Of a stretch of DNA of 64,000 nucleotides, positions 1 through 10,199 are shown piece after piece. Positions within the stretch are counted from its first letter, which is position 1, and each line of letters begins with the position of its first letter. The stretch covers positions 3,807,358 to 3,871,357 of the forward strand of contig NC_091357.1 of assembly GCF_038502225.1 (NCBI RefSeq). The letters are read 5' to 3'. The notes beneath the pieces were generated by a model. The model saw nothing but the letters and a program-made list of their open reading frames with translations, made no database searches and was not told the origin of the DNA. Origin of the DNA: Cherax quadricarinatus. Lineage: Eukaryota; Arthropoda; Malacostraca; Decapoda; Parastacidae. The position numbers and the translations under genes were made by a program.

Positions 1-300
1 AAAAAGTGCAGTCTTAGCACAGTAAAAAGCGGAGTGCCCCAAGGCACGGTGCTAGTACTCTCTCACGCTCACACCTTGACAACAATTTTCATCACTGGTG
101 CTTATCAGCTTTTGTAGACAATGCTAAAATCTGAAAATCACTTAAATAGACGACGCAAAAACTTGAGAGATATTAACGAGGTGTTCCGGTGAGCAAATGA
201 AAATAACACAATGTTCACGGAGGATGAATTTCAACTGCTTTGGTATGGGAGGGTTGGAGACTTAAGAATGAGCGTAGCATACAAAACATAATCACACTAC
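1..300 (+). pseudogene. LINE B/C reverse transcriptase remnant
   Basis: The plus strand reads through decayed RT blocks in the usual order: the SGVPQGTVL-like motif near the left edge, a damaged FADD region near 110-130, then a segment like EDINEVFRWANENN followed by F-Q-L-L-W-Y-G near 230-250. The same blocks occur in the better LINE B and C copies of this window. Frames shift and there is no usable ORF. The copy runs off the left edge, so its full extent is unknown. Confidence 0.7.
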
Positions 301-329
301 AACAAAGATTGTTTTTTTTTTTTTTTTTT

Positions 330-945
330 AGTTTGTACACTCCGTGTCCATCCTGTTGACGGCAGCTGCTAGTTTATTGTACAGCACATTTCCATCCTGT
401 GGACGGTACCTGCTAGTTTGTTGTTCACTCCCATATGCAACCTGTTGACGGCAGCTGCTAGTTTATTGTACAGCACATTTCCATCCTGTGGACGGTACCT
501 GCTAGTTTGTTGTTCACTCCCATATGCAACCTGTCGGCAGTAGTTACTAAATTATTATACACCTCGTGTCCATCCTGTGGAGGGTAGCCGCTAGTTTATT
601 GTTCACCCCCATATCCATCCTGTGGAGGGTAGCGCAAGGGCATGTGGATACACAAAGGACCTAAGAACTAGGCCCCAAAGAGGTTGACAACGGTACATCT
701 TGACTTACATCTGTAGTTCACTTATCTGTTGCAAGCAAATTTAGAATATTTGCTTAATATGCCTGGTATCTTGTTTCCATTAATAAGATACCTTGGCATA
801 TCACATGGGTTATTTTACTCTCTATTCCTCAGTAAATAGACAATGAAGTACATAGTATTCAAGATAGTGACCACAAGGCTGATCACATACTTAGCATTTA
901 GTTTGATTACCATCTGTGTTTCTGGCAAACTTTCAGAAGCACTTG
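330..945 (+). mobile_element. Element M copy 1 with internal minisatellite
   Basis: The first ~310 bases are tandem units around the phrase CCATCCTGTGGACGGTA followed by CTAGTTTATTGT. They are followed by a unique 3' body (GGACCTAAGAACTAGGCCCC, a GCAAATTTAGAATATTTGC hairpin, then CCTCAGTAAATAGACAATG). The same array-plus-body order recurs at 16284, 18225 and, on the minus strand, 45405. This marks a dispersed element rather than a local satellite. No ORF is seen. Confidence 0.7.
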
Positions 946-1044
946 TAACTTGTTACTATAACATTAGTCAGTATGTGAACATTGCAAGTTGCTTAATGTA
1001 ATGATCCAGTAATAACAGCGATTACATCTGGCTTTCCTTATGAG

Positions 1045-1175
1045 TTCTTCCAGTCAGTTCCTGATCAGCCGGGCTGTGGTGCATACAGTGGACTGCGTGC
1101 GGCTAGCAGAAACAGCTTGGTTCAGGAGGCCTGGTCTGGGACCGAACCGCGGGGGCATAGACCCTCAATACCCGT
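1045..1175 (+). mobile_element. LINE B 3' tail, 5'-truncated
   Basis: The segment matches the C-terminal RT coding end (V-P-D-Q-P-G-C-G) and the following CCGCGGGGGC region of LINE B. Only the last ~130 bases are present, typical of a 5'-truncated insertion. An ORF from 1040 to 1405 runs through it but is not a gene. Confidence 0.75.
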
Positions 1176-1754
1176 TGCCACACCAAGGATCCTTCACGAG
1201 AATGCGTGAGAGGCAGGAGAAGCTCGTCTGTCTGGAAACATTATGCGTGATATACTATGCCGAGGTCATTGTTCCCTTGATGATGGCGGCCATCACACAC
1301 TCCTCGGTGCTCTCCTGGGGAGCCGCTTTCAGGGTAACCCCTGGGGAGCCACTCTCAGGGGTTTCCCGCATGGCTTTCCCCTGGGTGGGGCATCTGAGAC
1401 CGTAATGGCCACTGGGGTCATAAACGTAAGTAGGCAGGGACGTTTTGCATGAGTCAAGAGAGGCCTAATGGTAGGCTGTGGTGTGGGACGTATATTGTTG
1501 TCAATTTACTTGTCAGGGAAAAAAGCTGACGCTAGTCTGCGTTATAACCTGACCCGGAAGTATGGCGGGGGCGTGGCAAGATGGTGTCTGAGGACACGTG
1601 ACGGCTAGCCATGATGGCTAACTATGATGGCTAGCTATGAAGGATAGCCATGAAGGGCATATATGACGGGTAGACATGAAGGGTAGTCACAATATTCGAG
1701 TCAGAGAACGAGTGACGTGAAGAGTATCATCACTGAAGCTTCTAGTTACCCAAG
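1176..1754. other. No gene; small degenerate tandem repeat
   Basis: Nothing coding is recognised. Around 1290-1390 a GGGGAGCC...CAGGGGTTTC phrase is repeated loosely. At 1595-1695 there are about six degenerate copies of a ~15-base unit like GGCTAGCCATGAT. Confidence 0.5.
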
Positions 1755-2265
1755 CTATCATTTTCCTTGCAGTTGTAACAACGTTGTGCTCCGTGAATGT
1801 GAAATATTCGGAAATTATCACTACTAGGGCTCTCACATTAGACTTTCGTTCTATTAAGTAACTGAGGTTGTCTTGTACTCCGATCTTGTTTTTATTTCCT
1901 CACTATTTCCGTAATGTAACAACTAAAATTTGGCCTCATTGAGCATATTGTTATCAGTGGCCCACTGGAAGACATTGTTTATATCAGCTTGGAGGCTCTC
2001 TGTGGCTTCTATGGAGGCCACTCTCATTGATTTTAGTATCGTCTGCATAGGATGGTACAGTGCTATGGTTTATATCAGATGTGCCTTGGGAAACAGATCT
2101 TCACTGTAGACGCTTCTGATTCAACTCTGTTTACTGTTGCTTCTTTGGGGTTTTGTGGGTTAGGAAGTCAGTAATCTACCTTTCTTTTCAGTTATTCATC
2201 TTACGTGCATTTTGCCCTCAATGAAAATGACTTTCGATGACAAATTTCAGTTTCTCTTCTATAGT
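1755..2265 (-). pseudogene. LINE B/C RT fragment
   Basis: Read on the minus strand, this aligns block for block with 26030-26720 of the long LINE B copy: the N-N-M-F-N-E-D-K-F-Q-L-L region, the second-strand linker and the palm/thumb junction. It is full of stops and small indels. It has lost both ends. Confidence 0.65.
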
Positions 2266-2274
2266 AAACTGAAA

Positions 2275-2510
2275 AATTGAACCATTCAATACAGTGGAAG
2301 GTTAATTTCAGGAACTTAGGAATGATAAAGTGGAAGGATATCGGCCTGACCCATGGTCAACCTCCGGGAGTAGAAAATCTCTCGGAATTCATCAAAATTA
2401 AGGATCTCAGCAGTGTCACTTTCACCAATACAAGGAAAATAATAGTCTGGATAACTAGAACCTTTAAAACAAGACATGACACTCTTTAAATCACCTGTTC
2501 TTTTCTTACT
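2275..2510 (+). pseudogene. LINE B/C thumb fragment with an inserted LINE C tail
   Basis: The ORF at 2277-2489 starts like the RT thumb (I-Q-W-K-V-N-F-R-N-L-G), continues through a stretch matching the LINE C 3' tail (CCCATGGTCAACCTCCGGGAG ... AAATCTCTCGG), then resumes with a thumb-like W-I-T-R-T-F-K-T-R. A tail therefore seems to have landed inside a thumb copy. Confidence 0.55.
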
Positions 2511-2634
2511 GTTTAGTAACTGACCCTTCAAAGCAGACGATTTTCAGAGAAAGAGAATGTATACAAAACCTTCATTGCAACTATTTTTTTGGGAACACAT
2601 GAAGTCCTTTGAACCACGTTCCTTGGTTTGTTCT

Positions 2635-2765
2635 GCATGCTTAAGAGGAATTACCAACAGTCGCCTAGCTTGACAAGTTTCTTAAATCAGTTAGTAATCA
2701 ACCTTGATGCATCACACCGTCGACCGGGAGGCCTGGGATGGGACCTTGACAAGGAAATGAAGACT
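2635..2765 (+). mobile_element. Degraded LINE B 3' tail
   Basis: GAGGAATTACCAACAG then CAAGTTTCTTAAATCAGTTAG and ACCGGGAGGCCTGG follow the order of the LINE B C-terminus and tail, with internal losses. Confidence is limited by decay. Confidence 0.45.
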
Positions 2766-3633
2766 CCAGAAATTAGCCACACGTAAGCTAGAGGACTCTG
2801 GGACCCATCCTTCCCCGTCGTCCTTAACATTGTGGTGGTACAGAGGCAGGGGGCTCAGGGCGCCCCTTCTAGTGTGGTGGTGGGTAAGGGTGGGTGCTCC
2901 CGTCGTCTGGCTGACACTGCTCATTCCACGTACCTATTGTCCGGAAATTGGTCGGAGGTAGTAGGTCTTTGATCCAGCAGGCTTTAGCTGCCACACACGC
3001 ACGCTCGCCGCATGTGTGGCTTCCATCACACGTTGTGTGAAGCAACAATCTAATAGTTTCCTCACGGACGCCTCCTGTAATGTTAAAAATGGTTATAATC
3101 ATAACCATAATTTTTAAAAGGGTGGACCGGTGAACCAGCGGAAGGCATCGGTCATATGACCAAAAGTTCCAGTACCGGGTCGTCATATGACTAAGACCCG
3201 CGTCAAGAAATACTTGTCCTGCTTCCTGAGGAATCTTGCATAACCTAACCTAGCGCCTCCTCCTAAAGGTCACTAATATTGGACGCCTCGTTTTCAAGTC
3301 TACCTTTACCGGGAGTTACTGAGTAGTTGACACGTCTCCTGCAAGCACTTGCCCATAAGCCAGACTGTGGTATCTGCCTTCAGCCAGCACCCACAGCCTG
3401 GCTGACTAGCCCGCCTATCATACCTGCTTGTGGACTGCGCCAAGCTCGTTCCATGTTCATTTGTCAGGTAGTCAAAAGCTCACATAGTAAGGTAAGGGAC
3501 ATGGTGGGTCCAGGAGCTGAGCCCAACCCTACTTCAAGTATATCTGGAATGTTTGGGTACATCATACAAAACCCACATGCACACACACAAAATTAACACA
3601 TTAAGAGAAATGTAAAGTTCTGCCTCTTACTGT
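2766..3633. other. No recognisable gene
   Basis: Short ORFs occur on both strands (for example 2869-3186 minus and 3327-3596 plus). None shows a domain, and codon use looks random. Around 3380-3410 a phrase like CACAGCCTGGCTGAC weakly resembles a LINE C tail. Confidence 0.4.
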
Positions 3634-3796
<163 letters not shown>

Positions 3797-4021
3797 TATA
3801 TACACATACACACTCGTACTGCTATTTAAGAAGTAGTTTTTGGTGTTTCAGGTATGTTGTCAATGGCCTGGATAACTGACCTAGAGAGCAGACACCAGCT
3901 GGCCCACAGGTGAGATTATAATAACTACTTCCTTATTTCATAAATCCCTAAGTTGCTTCTACAAGCCTTTCCACCCAGATCACACCATTAAACAAGTCAC
4001 ATTGATAATGATTTTAAACTG

Positions 4022-4834
4022 ATGGAAGATAGAGGTATGGGTGTGTGTGGGAAACAAGCAGGTTGCAACACTAGGGTTGGAAACAGTAAATGTATAAAAG
4101 GCATTCAGCATGAAGTTATAAATAAAGACAATAGAACAGGTCAGAAAACAAAGGGGGACAGCAGAGGGCAGCAAGGGACTAGCTCCCTTAAGGTTTACTA
4201 TACTAATAGCAGGAGTGTTAGAAATAAGATAGATGAGCTAAGATTAATTGCAAGTGCAGGAAACATAGATATTATTGCTATAACAGAGACCTGGCTCAAT
4301 CTGAAAGATAGAGAGATGCCATCTGAATGTCACATACAAGGCTATAAATTATTCCACACTGACAGGGTCAACAGGAAAGGTGGTGGAGTAGCGATGTATG
4401 TCAGAGACAATTTAAATTGTTGTGTTAGACAAGATATTAAATTAGAAGCGTCAGCCACTGAATCTGTTTGGTTACAGCTTCTCGAGGGCCGAGAAAAACT
4501 AATTTTGGGTGTGATTTACAGGGCCCCAAATCTTGATAGGGAGTGCAGTAAACTTCTATGGGACGAAATTCGTAAGGCATCTACATACGAAAATGTTGTG
4601 CTAATGGGAGACTTCAACTATAGACAGATTGACTGGAGCAATTTGACAGGAAATTTAGAGTCGGGTGACTTTCTTGATACGATCCAGGATTGTTTTTTAA
4701 AACAGTTTGTGACAGAGCCAACTAGGGGAAATAACCTCCTTGACTTGGTTCTTGCCAGTAGGGAAACACTAATTAATAATCTTGAGGTTAATGATGAGCT
4801 TGGGGAGAGTGATCACAAATCACTCAGTTTTTAA
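4022..4834 (+). CDS. LINE A endonuclease domain (APE-like, EEP superfamily)
   Basis: The 270-residue ORF begins with ~56 residues of low-complexity polar sequence, then the endonuclease fold from L-K-V-Y-Y-T-N-S-R-S. Expected catalytic landmarks are visible: TETW with Glu89, G-D-F-N at 196-199 and S-D-H at 263-265. In LINEs this nuclease nicks genomic DNA to prime target-site reverse transcription in the nucleus. The domain stops at a TAA made by a five-T run at 4828-4832; the next frame carries the continuation. It should normally be fused to the RT as ORF2. The ATG at 4022 is the first after an in-frame stop at 3989, but the true start may differ because an ORF1 is missing. Function is inferred from motifs; this copy cannot encode the joined protein as it stands. 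Confidence 0.88.
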   Translation: MEDRGMGVCGKQAGCNTRVGNSKCIKGIQHEVINKDNRTGQKTKGDSRGQQGTSSLKVYYTNSRSVRNKIDELRLIASAGNIDIIAITETWLNLKDREMPSECHIQGYKLFHTDRVNRKGGGVAMYVRDNLNCCVRQDIKLEASATESVWLQLLEGREKLILGVIYRAPNLDRECSKLLWDEIRKASTYENVVLMGDFNYRQIDWSNLTGNLESGDFLDTIQDCFLKQFVTEPTRGNNLLDLVLASRETLINNLEVNDELGESDHKSLSF

Positions 4835-6968
4835 CATATCATGGAATTCCCCTAATAATGGCAATCAAGTCTCCGTCCCTGACTTTCGCTTGGCTGATTT
4901 CATAGGACTGAAAAATTACTTAGGTGGGCTGAACTGGAATGACCTGACTAGGGGTCAGGTAGGTGGTGATGGTTGCCGATATGATGCTTTCCAGGGCATA
5001 GTTCTAGCTGCTCAGTCAAATTATGTTCCAAATAGGGAAATCAGATCAAACAAAAATGATCCTAAATGGATGAACAATAGATTAAAATATCTGATTGGTC
5101 AAAAGAGAGGCATATATAGGCAAATCAAAAGAGGAGAGGGGCAATTAAGAAATCGATATATTCAGTTAAAGAGAGAAATAAAAAAGGGAATTAGAAAAGC
5201 AAAAAGAGATTATGAGGTTAAAGTTGCAAGAGAATCGAAGACTAACCCAAAAGGATTCTTTCAGGTATACAGAAGTAAGATCAGGGACAAGATAGGCCCA
5301 CTCAAAAGTTCCTCGGGTCAGCTCACTGACAGTGATAAGGAAATGTGTAGAATTTTTAACACATACTTCCTCTCAGTTTTTACACAGGAGGATACCAGTG
5401 ATATTCCAGTAATGATAAATTATGTAGAACAGGACGATAATAAACTGTGCACTATTAGGGTCACAAGTGACATGGTCCTTAGGCAAATAGATAAATTAAA
5501 ACCTAACAAATCCCCAGGCCCTGATGAACTGTATGCAAGGGTTCTAAAGGAATGTAAAGAGGAGCTTAGCACACCTTTGGCTAATCTTTTCAACATATCA
5601 CTACAAACTGGCATGGTGCCAGATAAGTGGAAAATGGCAAATGTGATACCTATTTTCAAAACAGGTGACAGGTCCTTAGCTTCGAACTATAGACCAATAA
5701 GCCTAACCTCCATAGTGGGAAAATTTATGGAATCAATAATTGCCGAGGCAGTTCGTAGCCACCTTGAAAAGCATAAATTAATCAACGAATCTCAGCATGG
5801 TTTTACAAAGGGACGTTCCTGCCTTACGAATTTATTAACTTTTTTCACTAAGGTATTTGAGGAGGTAGATCATGGTAACGAATATGATATTGTGTATATG
5901 GACTTCAGTAAGGCTTTTGACAGGGTCCCACATCAGAGACTATTGAGGAAAATTAAAGCACATGGAATAGGAGGAGAAATTTTTTCCTGGATAGAGGCAT
6001 GGTTGACAAATAGGCAGCAGAGAGTTTGCATAAATGGGGAGAAATCAGAGTGGGGAAGCGTCACGAGCGGTGTTCCACAGGGGTCAGTGTTGGGCCCCCT
6101 GCTGTTCACAATCTACATAAACGACATAGATGAGGGCATAAAGAGCGACATCGGCAAGTTTGCCGATGACACCAAAATAGGCCGTCGAATTCATTCTGAC
6201 GAGGACATTCGAGCACTCCAGGAAGATTTGAATAGACTGATGCAGTGGTCGGAGAAGTGGCAGATGCAGTTTAATATAGACAAATGCAAAGTTCTAAATG
6301 TTGGACAGGACAATAACCATGCCACATATAAACTAAATAATGTAGATCTTAATATTACGGATTGCGAAAAAGATTTAGGAGTTCTGGTTAGCAGTAATCT
6401 GAAACCAAGACAACAGTGCATAAGTGTTCGCAATAAAGCTAATAGAATCCTTGGCTTCATATCAAGAAGCATAAATAATAGGAGTCCTCAGGTTGTTCTT
6501 CAACTCTATACATCCTTGGTTAGGCCTCATTTAGATTATGCTGCACAGTTTTGGTCACCGTATTACAGAATGGATATAAATTCTCTGGAAAATGTACAAA
6601 GGAGGATGACAAAGATGATCCCATGTATCAGAAACCTTCCCTATGAGGATAGACTAAGGGCCCTGAAACTGCACTCTCTAGAAAGACGTAGAATTAGGGG
6701 GGATATGATTGAGGTTTATAAGTGGAAGACAGGAATAAATAAAGGGGATGTAAATAGTGTGCTGAAAATATCTAGCCTAGACAGGACTCGCAGCAATGGT
6801 TTTAAGTTGGAAAAATTCAGATTCAGGAGGGATATAGGAAAGTACTGGTTTGGTAATAGAGTTGTGGATGAGTGGAACAAACTCCCAAGTACCGTTATAG
6901 AGGCCAGAACGTTGTGTAGCTTTAAAAATAGGTTGGATAAATACATGAGTAGATGTGGGTGGGTGTGA
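4782..6968 (+). CDS. LINE A reverse transcriptase
   Basis: The 728-residue ORF copies LINE RNA into DNA at the nicked target. Residues 1-18 are out-of-frame overlap with the endonuclease ORF; real homology begins near residue 19. A basic linker with K/R-rich helices (about 90-170) precedes the RT. Palm motifs are all present: N-K-S-P-G-P-D, the N-Y-R-P-I-S-L-T block, Y-M-D-F-S-K-A-F-D with catalytic Asp374, S-G-V-P-Q-G-S-V-L-G-P-L, and F-A-D-D at 460-463. The thumb and C-terminal region hold P-H-L-D-Y-A and R-V-V-D-E-W-N-K-L-P, typical of the CR1/L2 group. No stop breaks the 700 residues, so the copy is fairly young. The only visible defect is the upstream frameshift. Without expression data its activity is unknown. 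Confidence 0.9.
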   Translation: MRLMMSLGRVITNHSVFNISWNSPNNGNQVSVPDFRLADFIGLKNYLGGLNWNDLTRGQVGGDGCRYDAFQGIVLAAQSNYVPNREIRSNKNDPKWMNNRLKYLIGQKRGIYRQIKRGEGQLRNRYIQLKREIKKGIRKAKRDYEVKVARESKTNPKGFFQVYRSKIRDKIGPLKSSSGQLTDSDKEMCRIFNTYFLSVFTQEDTSDIPVMINYVEQDDNKLCTIRVTSDMVLRQIDKLKPNKSPGPDELYARVLKECKEELSTPLANLFNISLQTGMVPDKWKMANVIPIFKTGDRSLASNYRPISLTSIVGKFMESIIAEAVRSHLEKHKLINESQHGFTKGRSCLTNLLTFFTKVFEEVDHGNEYDIVYMDFSKAFDRVPHQRLLRKIKAHGIGGEIFSWIEAWLTNRQQRVCINGEKSEWGSVTSGVPQGSVLGPLLFTIYINDIDEGIKSDIGKFADDTKIGRRIHSDEDIRALQEDLNRLMQWSEKWQMQFNIDKCKVLNVGQDNNHATYKLNNVDLNITDCEKDLGVLVSSNLKPRQQCISVRNKANRILGFISRSINNRSPQVVLQLYTSLVRPHLDYAAQFWSPYYRMDINSLENVQRRMTKMIPCIRNLPYEDRLRALKLHSLERRRIRGDMIEVYKWKTGINKGDVNSVLKISSLDRTRSNGFKLEKFRFRRDIGKYWFGNRVVDEWNKLPSTVIEARTLCSFKNRLDKYMSRCGWV

Positions 6969-7147
6969 GTTAGACCTGATAGCTTGTGCTAACAGGTCGG
7001 TTGCCGTGTTCCTCCCTTAAGTCAGTGTGACCTGACCTGACTAGGTTGGGTGCATTGGCTTAAGCCGGTAGGGACTTGGACCTGCCTCGCATGGGCCAGT
7101 AGGCCTTCTGCAGTGTTCCTTCGTTCTTATGTTCTTATGTTCTTATG
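6969..7147 (+). other. LINE A 3' UTR with TTCTTATG terminal repeats
   Basis: The UTR contains GTGACCTGACC and TAGGCCTTCTGCAGTGTTCC, then three exact TTCTTATG units. Its reverse complement (CATAAGAA...GGAACACTGCAGCAGGCCTACTGGCCC) is scattered widely in the window as short truncated copies. The RT is expected to recognise this end. Confidence 0.8.
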
Positions 7148-7206
7148 ATAATGCTGTTCTTAAGGAGACTTATTGTCTGTTGGCTTTTGTAGCCAGTTTG
7201 GTGACA

Positions 7207-7385
7207 TTAGAACACTTGCTTAATAATAACCCACATGTAGACAGAAACTCAAGAGATTGATAGAGTTGTATATTTCGATCCCGTTGTGGGATCATCTTCA
7301 GCAGAAGTATTGAAGAGGATCCCAGAAAGGGGTCAAAATATACAGATCAATTAATCTCTTGAGTTTCTCCATGTAGATTATTACT
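7207..7385. mobile_element. Inverted-repeat element with a hammerhead-like arm
   Basis: The outer arms AAACTCAAGAGATTGAT (about 7246) and ATCAATTAATCTCTTGAGTTT (about 7351) are complementary, as are the GATCCC/GGGATC blocks. The layout matches the hammerhead foldbacks elsewhere, but the helix III sequence is ATAT instead of ACGT. Confidence 0.6.
7268..7306 (-). ncRNA. Hammerhead-like motif, ATAT class
   Basis: On the minus strand CTGAAGA (complement of 7295-7301) is followed by a perfect 6-bp stem GATCCC/GGGATC, then GAAA and TATA. This is the hammerhead core order. Only about two bases of inner stem I pair, so catalytic ability is doubtful. Confidence 0.4.
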
Positions 7386-7521
7386 GAGCACTGACGAGTG
7401 TTCATTACACTTCAGTTATCTGAGTACTCTAGGTGTTCCCACTTGGTTCCTGAGGACGTGCTTATTATAGCAGACCTATCTACGTTAGGTGTTTTATGTT
7501 GAGTTGAATTTTTAAGCAAGC

Positions 7522-7523
<2 letters not shown>

Positions 7524-7567
<44 letters not shown>

Positions 7568-7800
7568 TGCTCGCCTGCTGTTCATGTACCTCATTTTACC
7601 AGTGTCACTGTAAATGTACGTCCTTACATCACCAGTGTCAGTGTATATGTACGTCCTTACATCAACAGTGTCAGTGTATATATACGTCCTTACATCGCCA
7701 GTATCAGTGTATATGTACGTCCTTACATCGCCAGTATCACAGTGTATATGTACGTCCTTACATCGCCAGTATCACAGTGTATATGTATGCTTTCACGTCA
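7524..7800. repeat. (GT)n followed by a 33-bp minisatellite
   Basis: GT dinucleotides run from 7524 to 7564. From about 7590 a unit based on TGTACGTCCTTACATC then GCCAGTATCAGTGTATA repeats about five to six times with small changes. The ORFs through it are products of the repeat. Confidence 0.9.
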
Positions 7801-8529
7801 CCACTGAAAGGGTAAACTTCAGCCCTATAGTGTAATTTCCTTTTGTAAATGCGATTGAAGAACCGCGCACAAAATTGAGTATCACTTTGCAATGAAAACT
7901 TTTCCACGTGCTGTTCAATTGTGGATGGACTTTTTCAACTACTTTGAAAGAAAATCGGGCTTTATAACATATAACAGTCATCTCTTATAAGAGCTGACTG
8001 TGTTATATGAGTGTGTTTGGTGTTCAGCTCTTGTGTCAGTCTATTACTCTGCTATACTAACAGATCTTCACAGGCAGTCTTATGACCTTTATTAGTATAA
8101 TGATTGCAGCCTGCAAGATGTGGGTATAATGTGATAGGTGGGTTGGTAATGGTAGGGAGGTTATAGGTGGGAGGGTGGTGATAGGTGGTGGTAATTTGCC
8201 TCTCTCATACTGCACACTTGTGCCTGACCTGCAGCTGCTTGTGCTGATGTTGGGTCAGAGAGTAGAGAGAGGGAGACGTGGATGGACGGCGGGAATGAGG
8301 AATAAACGGAGGGAAGAGAGGGAGAGCGAGAGAGTATAATGTGTTGTACACTGACGACTTTTAGAAGATAAGATCACAACTGTGGAGTGAAAGTAGAGTT
8401 CATGTGAAGATATTACCAGAGTGACTATCCCGGCCACCCATCTCAGAATGGCGTCCTTGTGAACCTTGCAGTCTCTCTACTCGCCTAGCTGGGTTTACAG
8501 GGATCGATTGATAGCTCCTGGGCCCTCCT
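7801..8529. other. No gene; AG-rich patch
   Basis: No domain is recognised. A GGTGGTAATGGTAGG-like purine-rich stretch lies at 8130-8195 and an AGAGAGGGAG patch at 8258-8335. The piece at 8478-8525 resembles a LINE F tail (TACTCGCCTAGCTG, ATAGCTCCTGGGCCC). Confidence 0.45.
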
Positions 8530-8730
8530 CTGTTACCTGAAGGGTGTTTCGGGGGTCAGCTCCCCCGCGGCCCGGTCCACAATAAGGCCTTGCGGTGGAT
8601 CAGGGCCTGATCAACCAGGCTGTTACAGCCGGCAACACGCAAGACGAAGCACAGCCCGGCTGGTCGGGTATTAACTTTAGGTTCGTGTCCAGCTCCTTGA
8701 AGACAACCAGTGTCTATTGGTAATCTTCTT
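8530..8730 (-). mobile_element. LINE B 3' tail
   Basis: On plus it reads GGGGGTCAGCTCCCCCGCGGCCC, then GGCCTGATCAACCAGGCTGTTA and CAGCCCGGCTGGTC, the exact order of the LINE B tail and RT C-terminus on minus. Confidence 0.8.
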
Positions 8731-8924
8731 TATGTATACTGAGATAGGTTTCTACTGTTTCCTGATCACTTTGCTCATGCCTAGTCTTGGAAGTGTGTGT
8801 GATGTAGGATACAAACACTTTGCGAAAGTCTTCATCCAGTGATCTTGGTGTGATAGCACATACAATGTACACACAAAGAAAAAGTTGGGAAAGTGCTTAG
8901 TTAGATATTTAACTTTCTTACAAA

Positions 8925-9120
8925 TTGGACGCAAAGAGTAATGTCAAAGGGAAAAGTTCTGTTCCTCGAGGCACAGTACTTTTCCCCAGTTCTTTTTCTC
9001 ATTCTCACATCCGACATCAAAGGAGACAAGAGGAAACTCGACAGGTCCCTCAAATCAGTTGGCAATCAGTGGTGTTGTGGTGCATGGTCTGGGCTGCCGG
9101 CGGCGGGTCACCAGTATTAT
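8925..9120 (+). pseudogene. LINE B/C RT, internally deleted
   Basis: The segment reads K-S-S-V-P-R-G-T-V-L, goes on to a decayed L-I-L-T-S-D, then jumps directly to the C-terminal R-K-L-D-R-S-L-K-S-V. More than 1 kb of RT is missing between, so it is a deletion derivative. Confidence 0.6.
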
Positions 9121-9159
9121 ATAAAACACTGGTTTATCATTTCTAGTAGTAAACACTGA

Positions 9160-10195
9160 AGTAGAGCATGTTGTTGGCTATAGCATATGTTGAAATATAT
9201 TGGTAAAGATGACAGTGTTAATTTGATTTTAATACAGAGAGTACTATTTATGTTTCTAACGTTATGCAAAAAATGTCAGAGATGTTTTTAACGATATTTT
9301 TGAAGCAGAGGGCAAATAGGAAGCTTTTGCTTCCTCTGGGAGGAAGTTTTACCTTTTAGAGCCTTTTATTTGCATTGAGTTCGTAGGTGAGTTAAGTGGA
9401 AGACGAGGTATATCAAAGAGACTCGTTTCTTACAATCATCGGTTGGAGCTCTCCAACGAGCTTCAGTTTGAAGCTCGTGGAGCGCGTCGATATATTCATA
9501 ACGTACAGTAGTAGGTGTGAATGTGTTGAGTAAATTCAGGCTTTTGAATATTGGGTGTGTATCCGGGGGCTGATTGGGTGATTATTTTAACTGATTTTTG
9601 GTGGTTAACAATGGGTTTTGAGTAATTTGTCGTTGACGATCGGTGAGTAATGTTGCTTGGGAAACATACTGGTGTATTTTTGATTGAATGTCCTCAGTTT
9701 TGGAAATTTTCTCGGATGTGTGTTGGATACGAGTGTTGGATTTCAGTTTACAATCACTGTGTATACCTAAGAAGAATTTTTGATGATACTATCCTAAAAA
9801 ATACTATATTTTTTTATATTAGTATAATTTTTTTCTTTTTTTGTGACAGTTTTTTATGATAGTATTTTTATGGTACATTAATGTGCATATTAATTGTGAC
9901 AGTGATGAAATAAGACATTTATTTAGAAAATTAATGTTTATTTGCAAATTCCACGGCAGTGATTTAACGGTAAATTGATTTAATAATAGCTATGACTACT
10001 CTTTGCTTTTATAAGCTGCTTCACGATTTGGAATAGAATTGTTCAATGTTGAACATATTTTGGCAAGTTCGTCTTAGCACCTGGTCCTAATAACAGCAGC
10101 AGTTAGCTTCTCCACAGTTAAACAGTCCTCTTGCGAACCTGTGTTTGGTTATTACTGGAAAATACTTTCTCCATTAGGAAAGTCTCTAGCCACAA
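9160..10195. other. AT-rich stretch, no feature found
   Basis: About 1 kb without recognisable repeats or domains; TTTTT runs are common around 9800-9860. It may be unique host DNA, intron or intergenic. Confidence 0.4.
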
Positions 10196-10199
10196 AGGG

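Larger units (their letters stand above)
3990..7147 (+). mobile_element. LINE A, CR1-like non-LTR retrotransposon, near-complete ORF2
   Basis: One continuous copy holds an endonuclease, an RT and a 3' UTR ending in three TTCTTATG octamers (7124-7147). CR1-clade LINEs are known to lack poly(A) and to end in short 8-bp direct repeats, so this supports a CR1-like assignment. No ORF1 is seen upstream: 3794-3989 has no domain and an in-frame stop lies at 3989-3991. The copy is the best preserved LINE in the window, broken by one frameshift. Confidence 0.9.
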
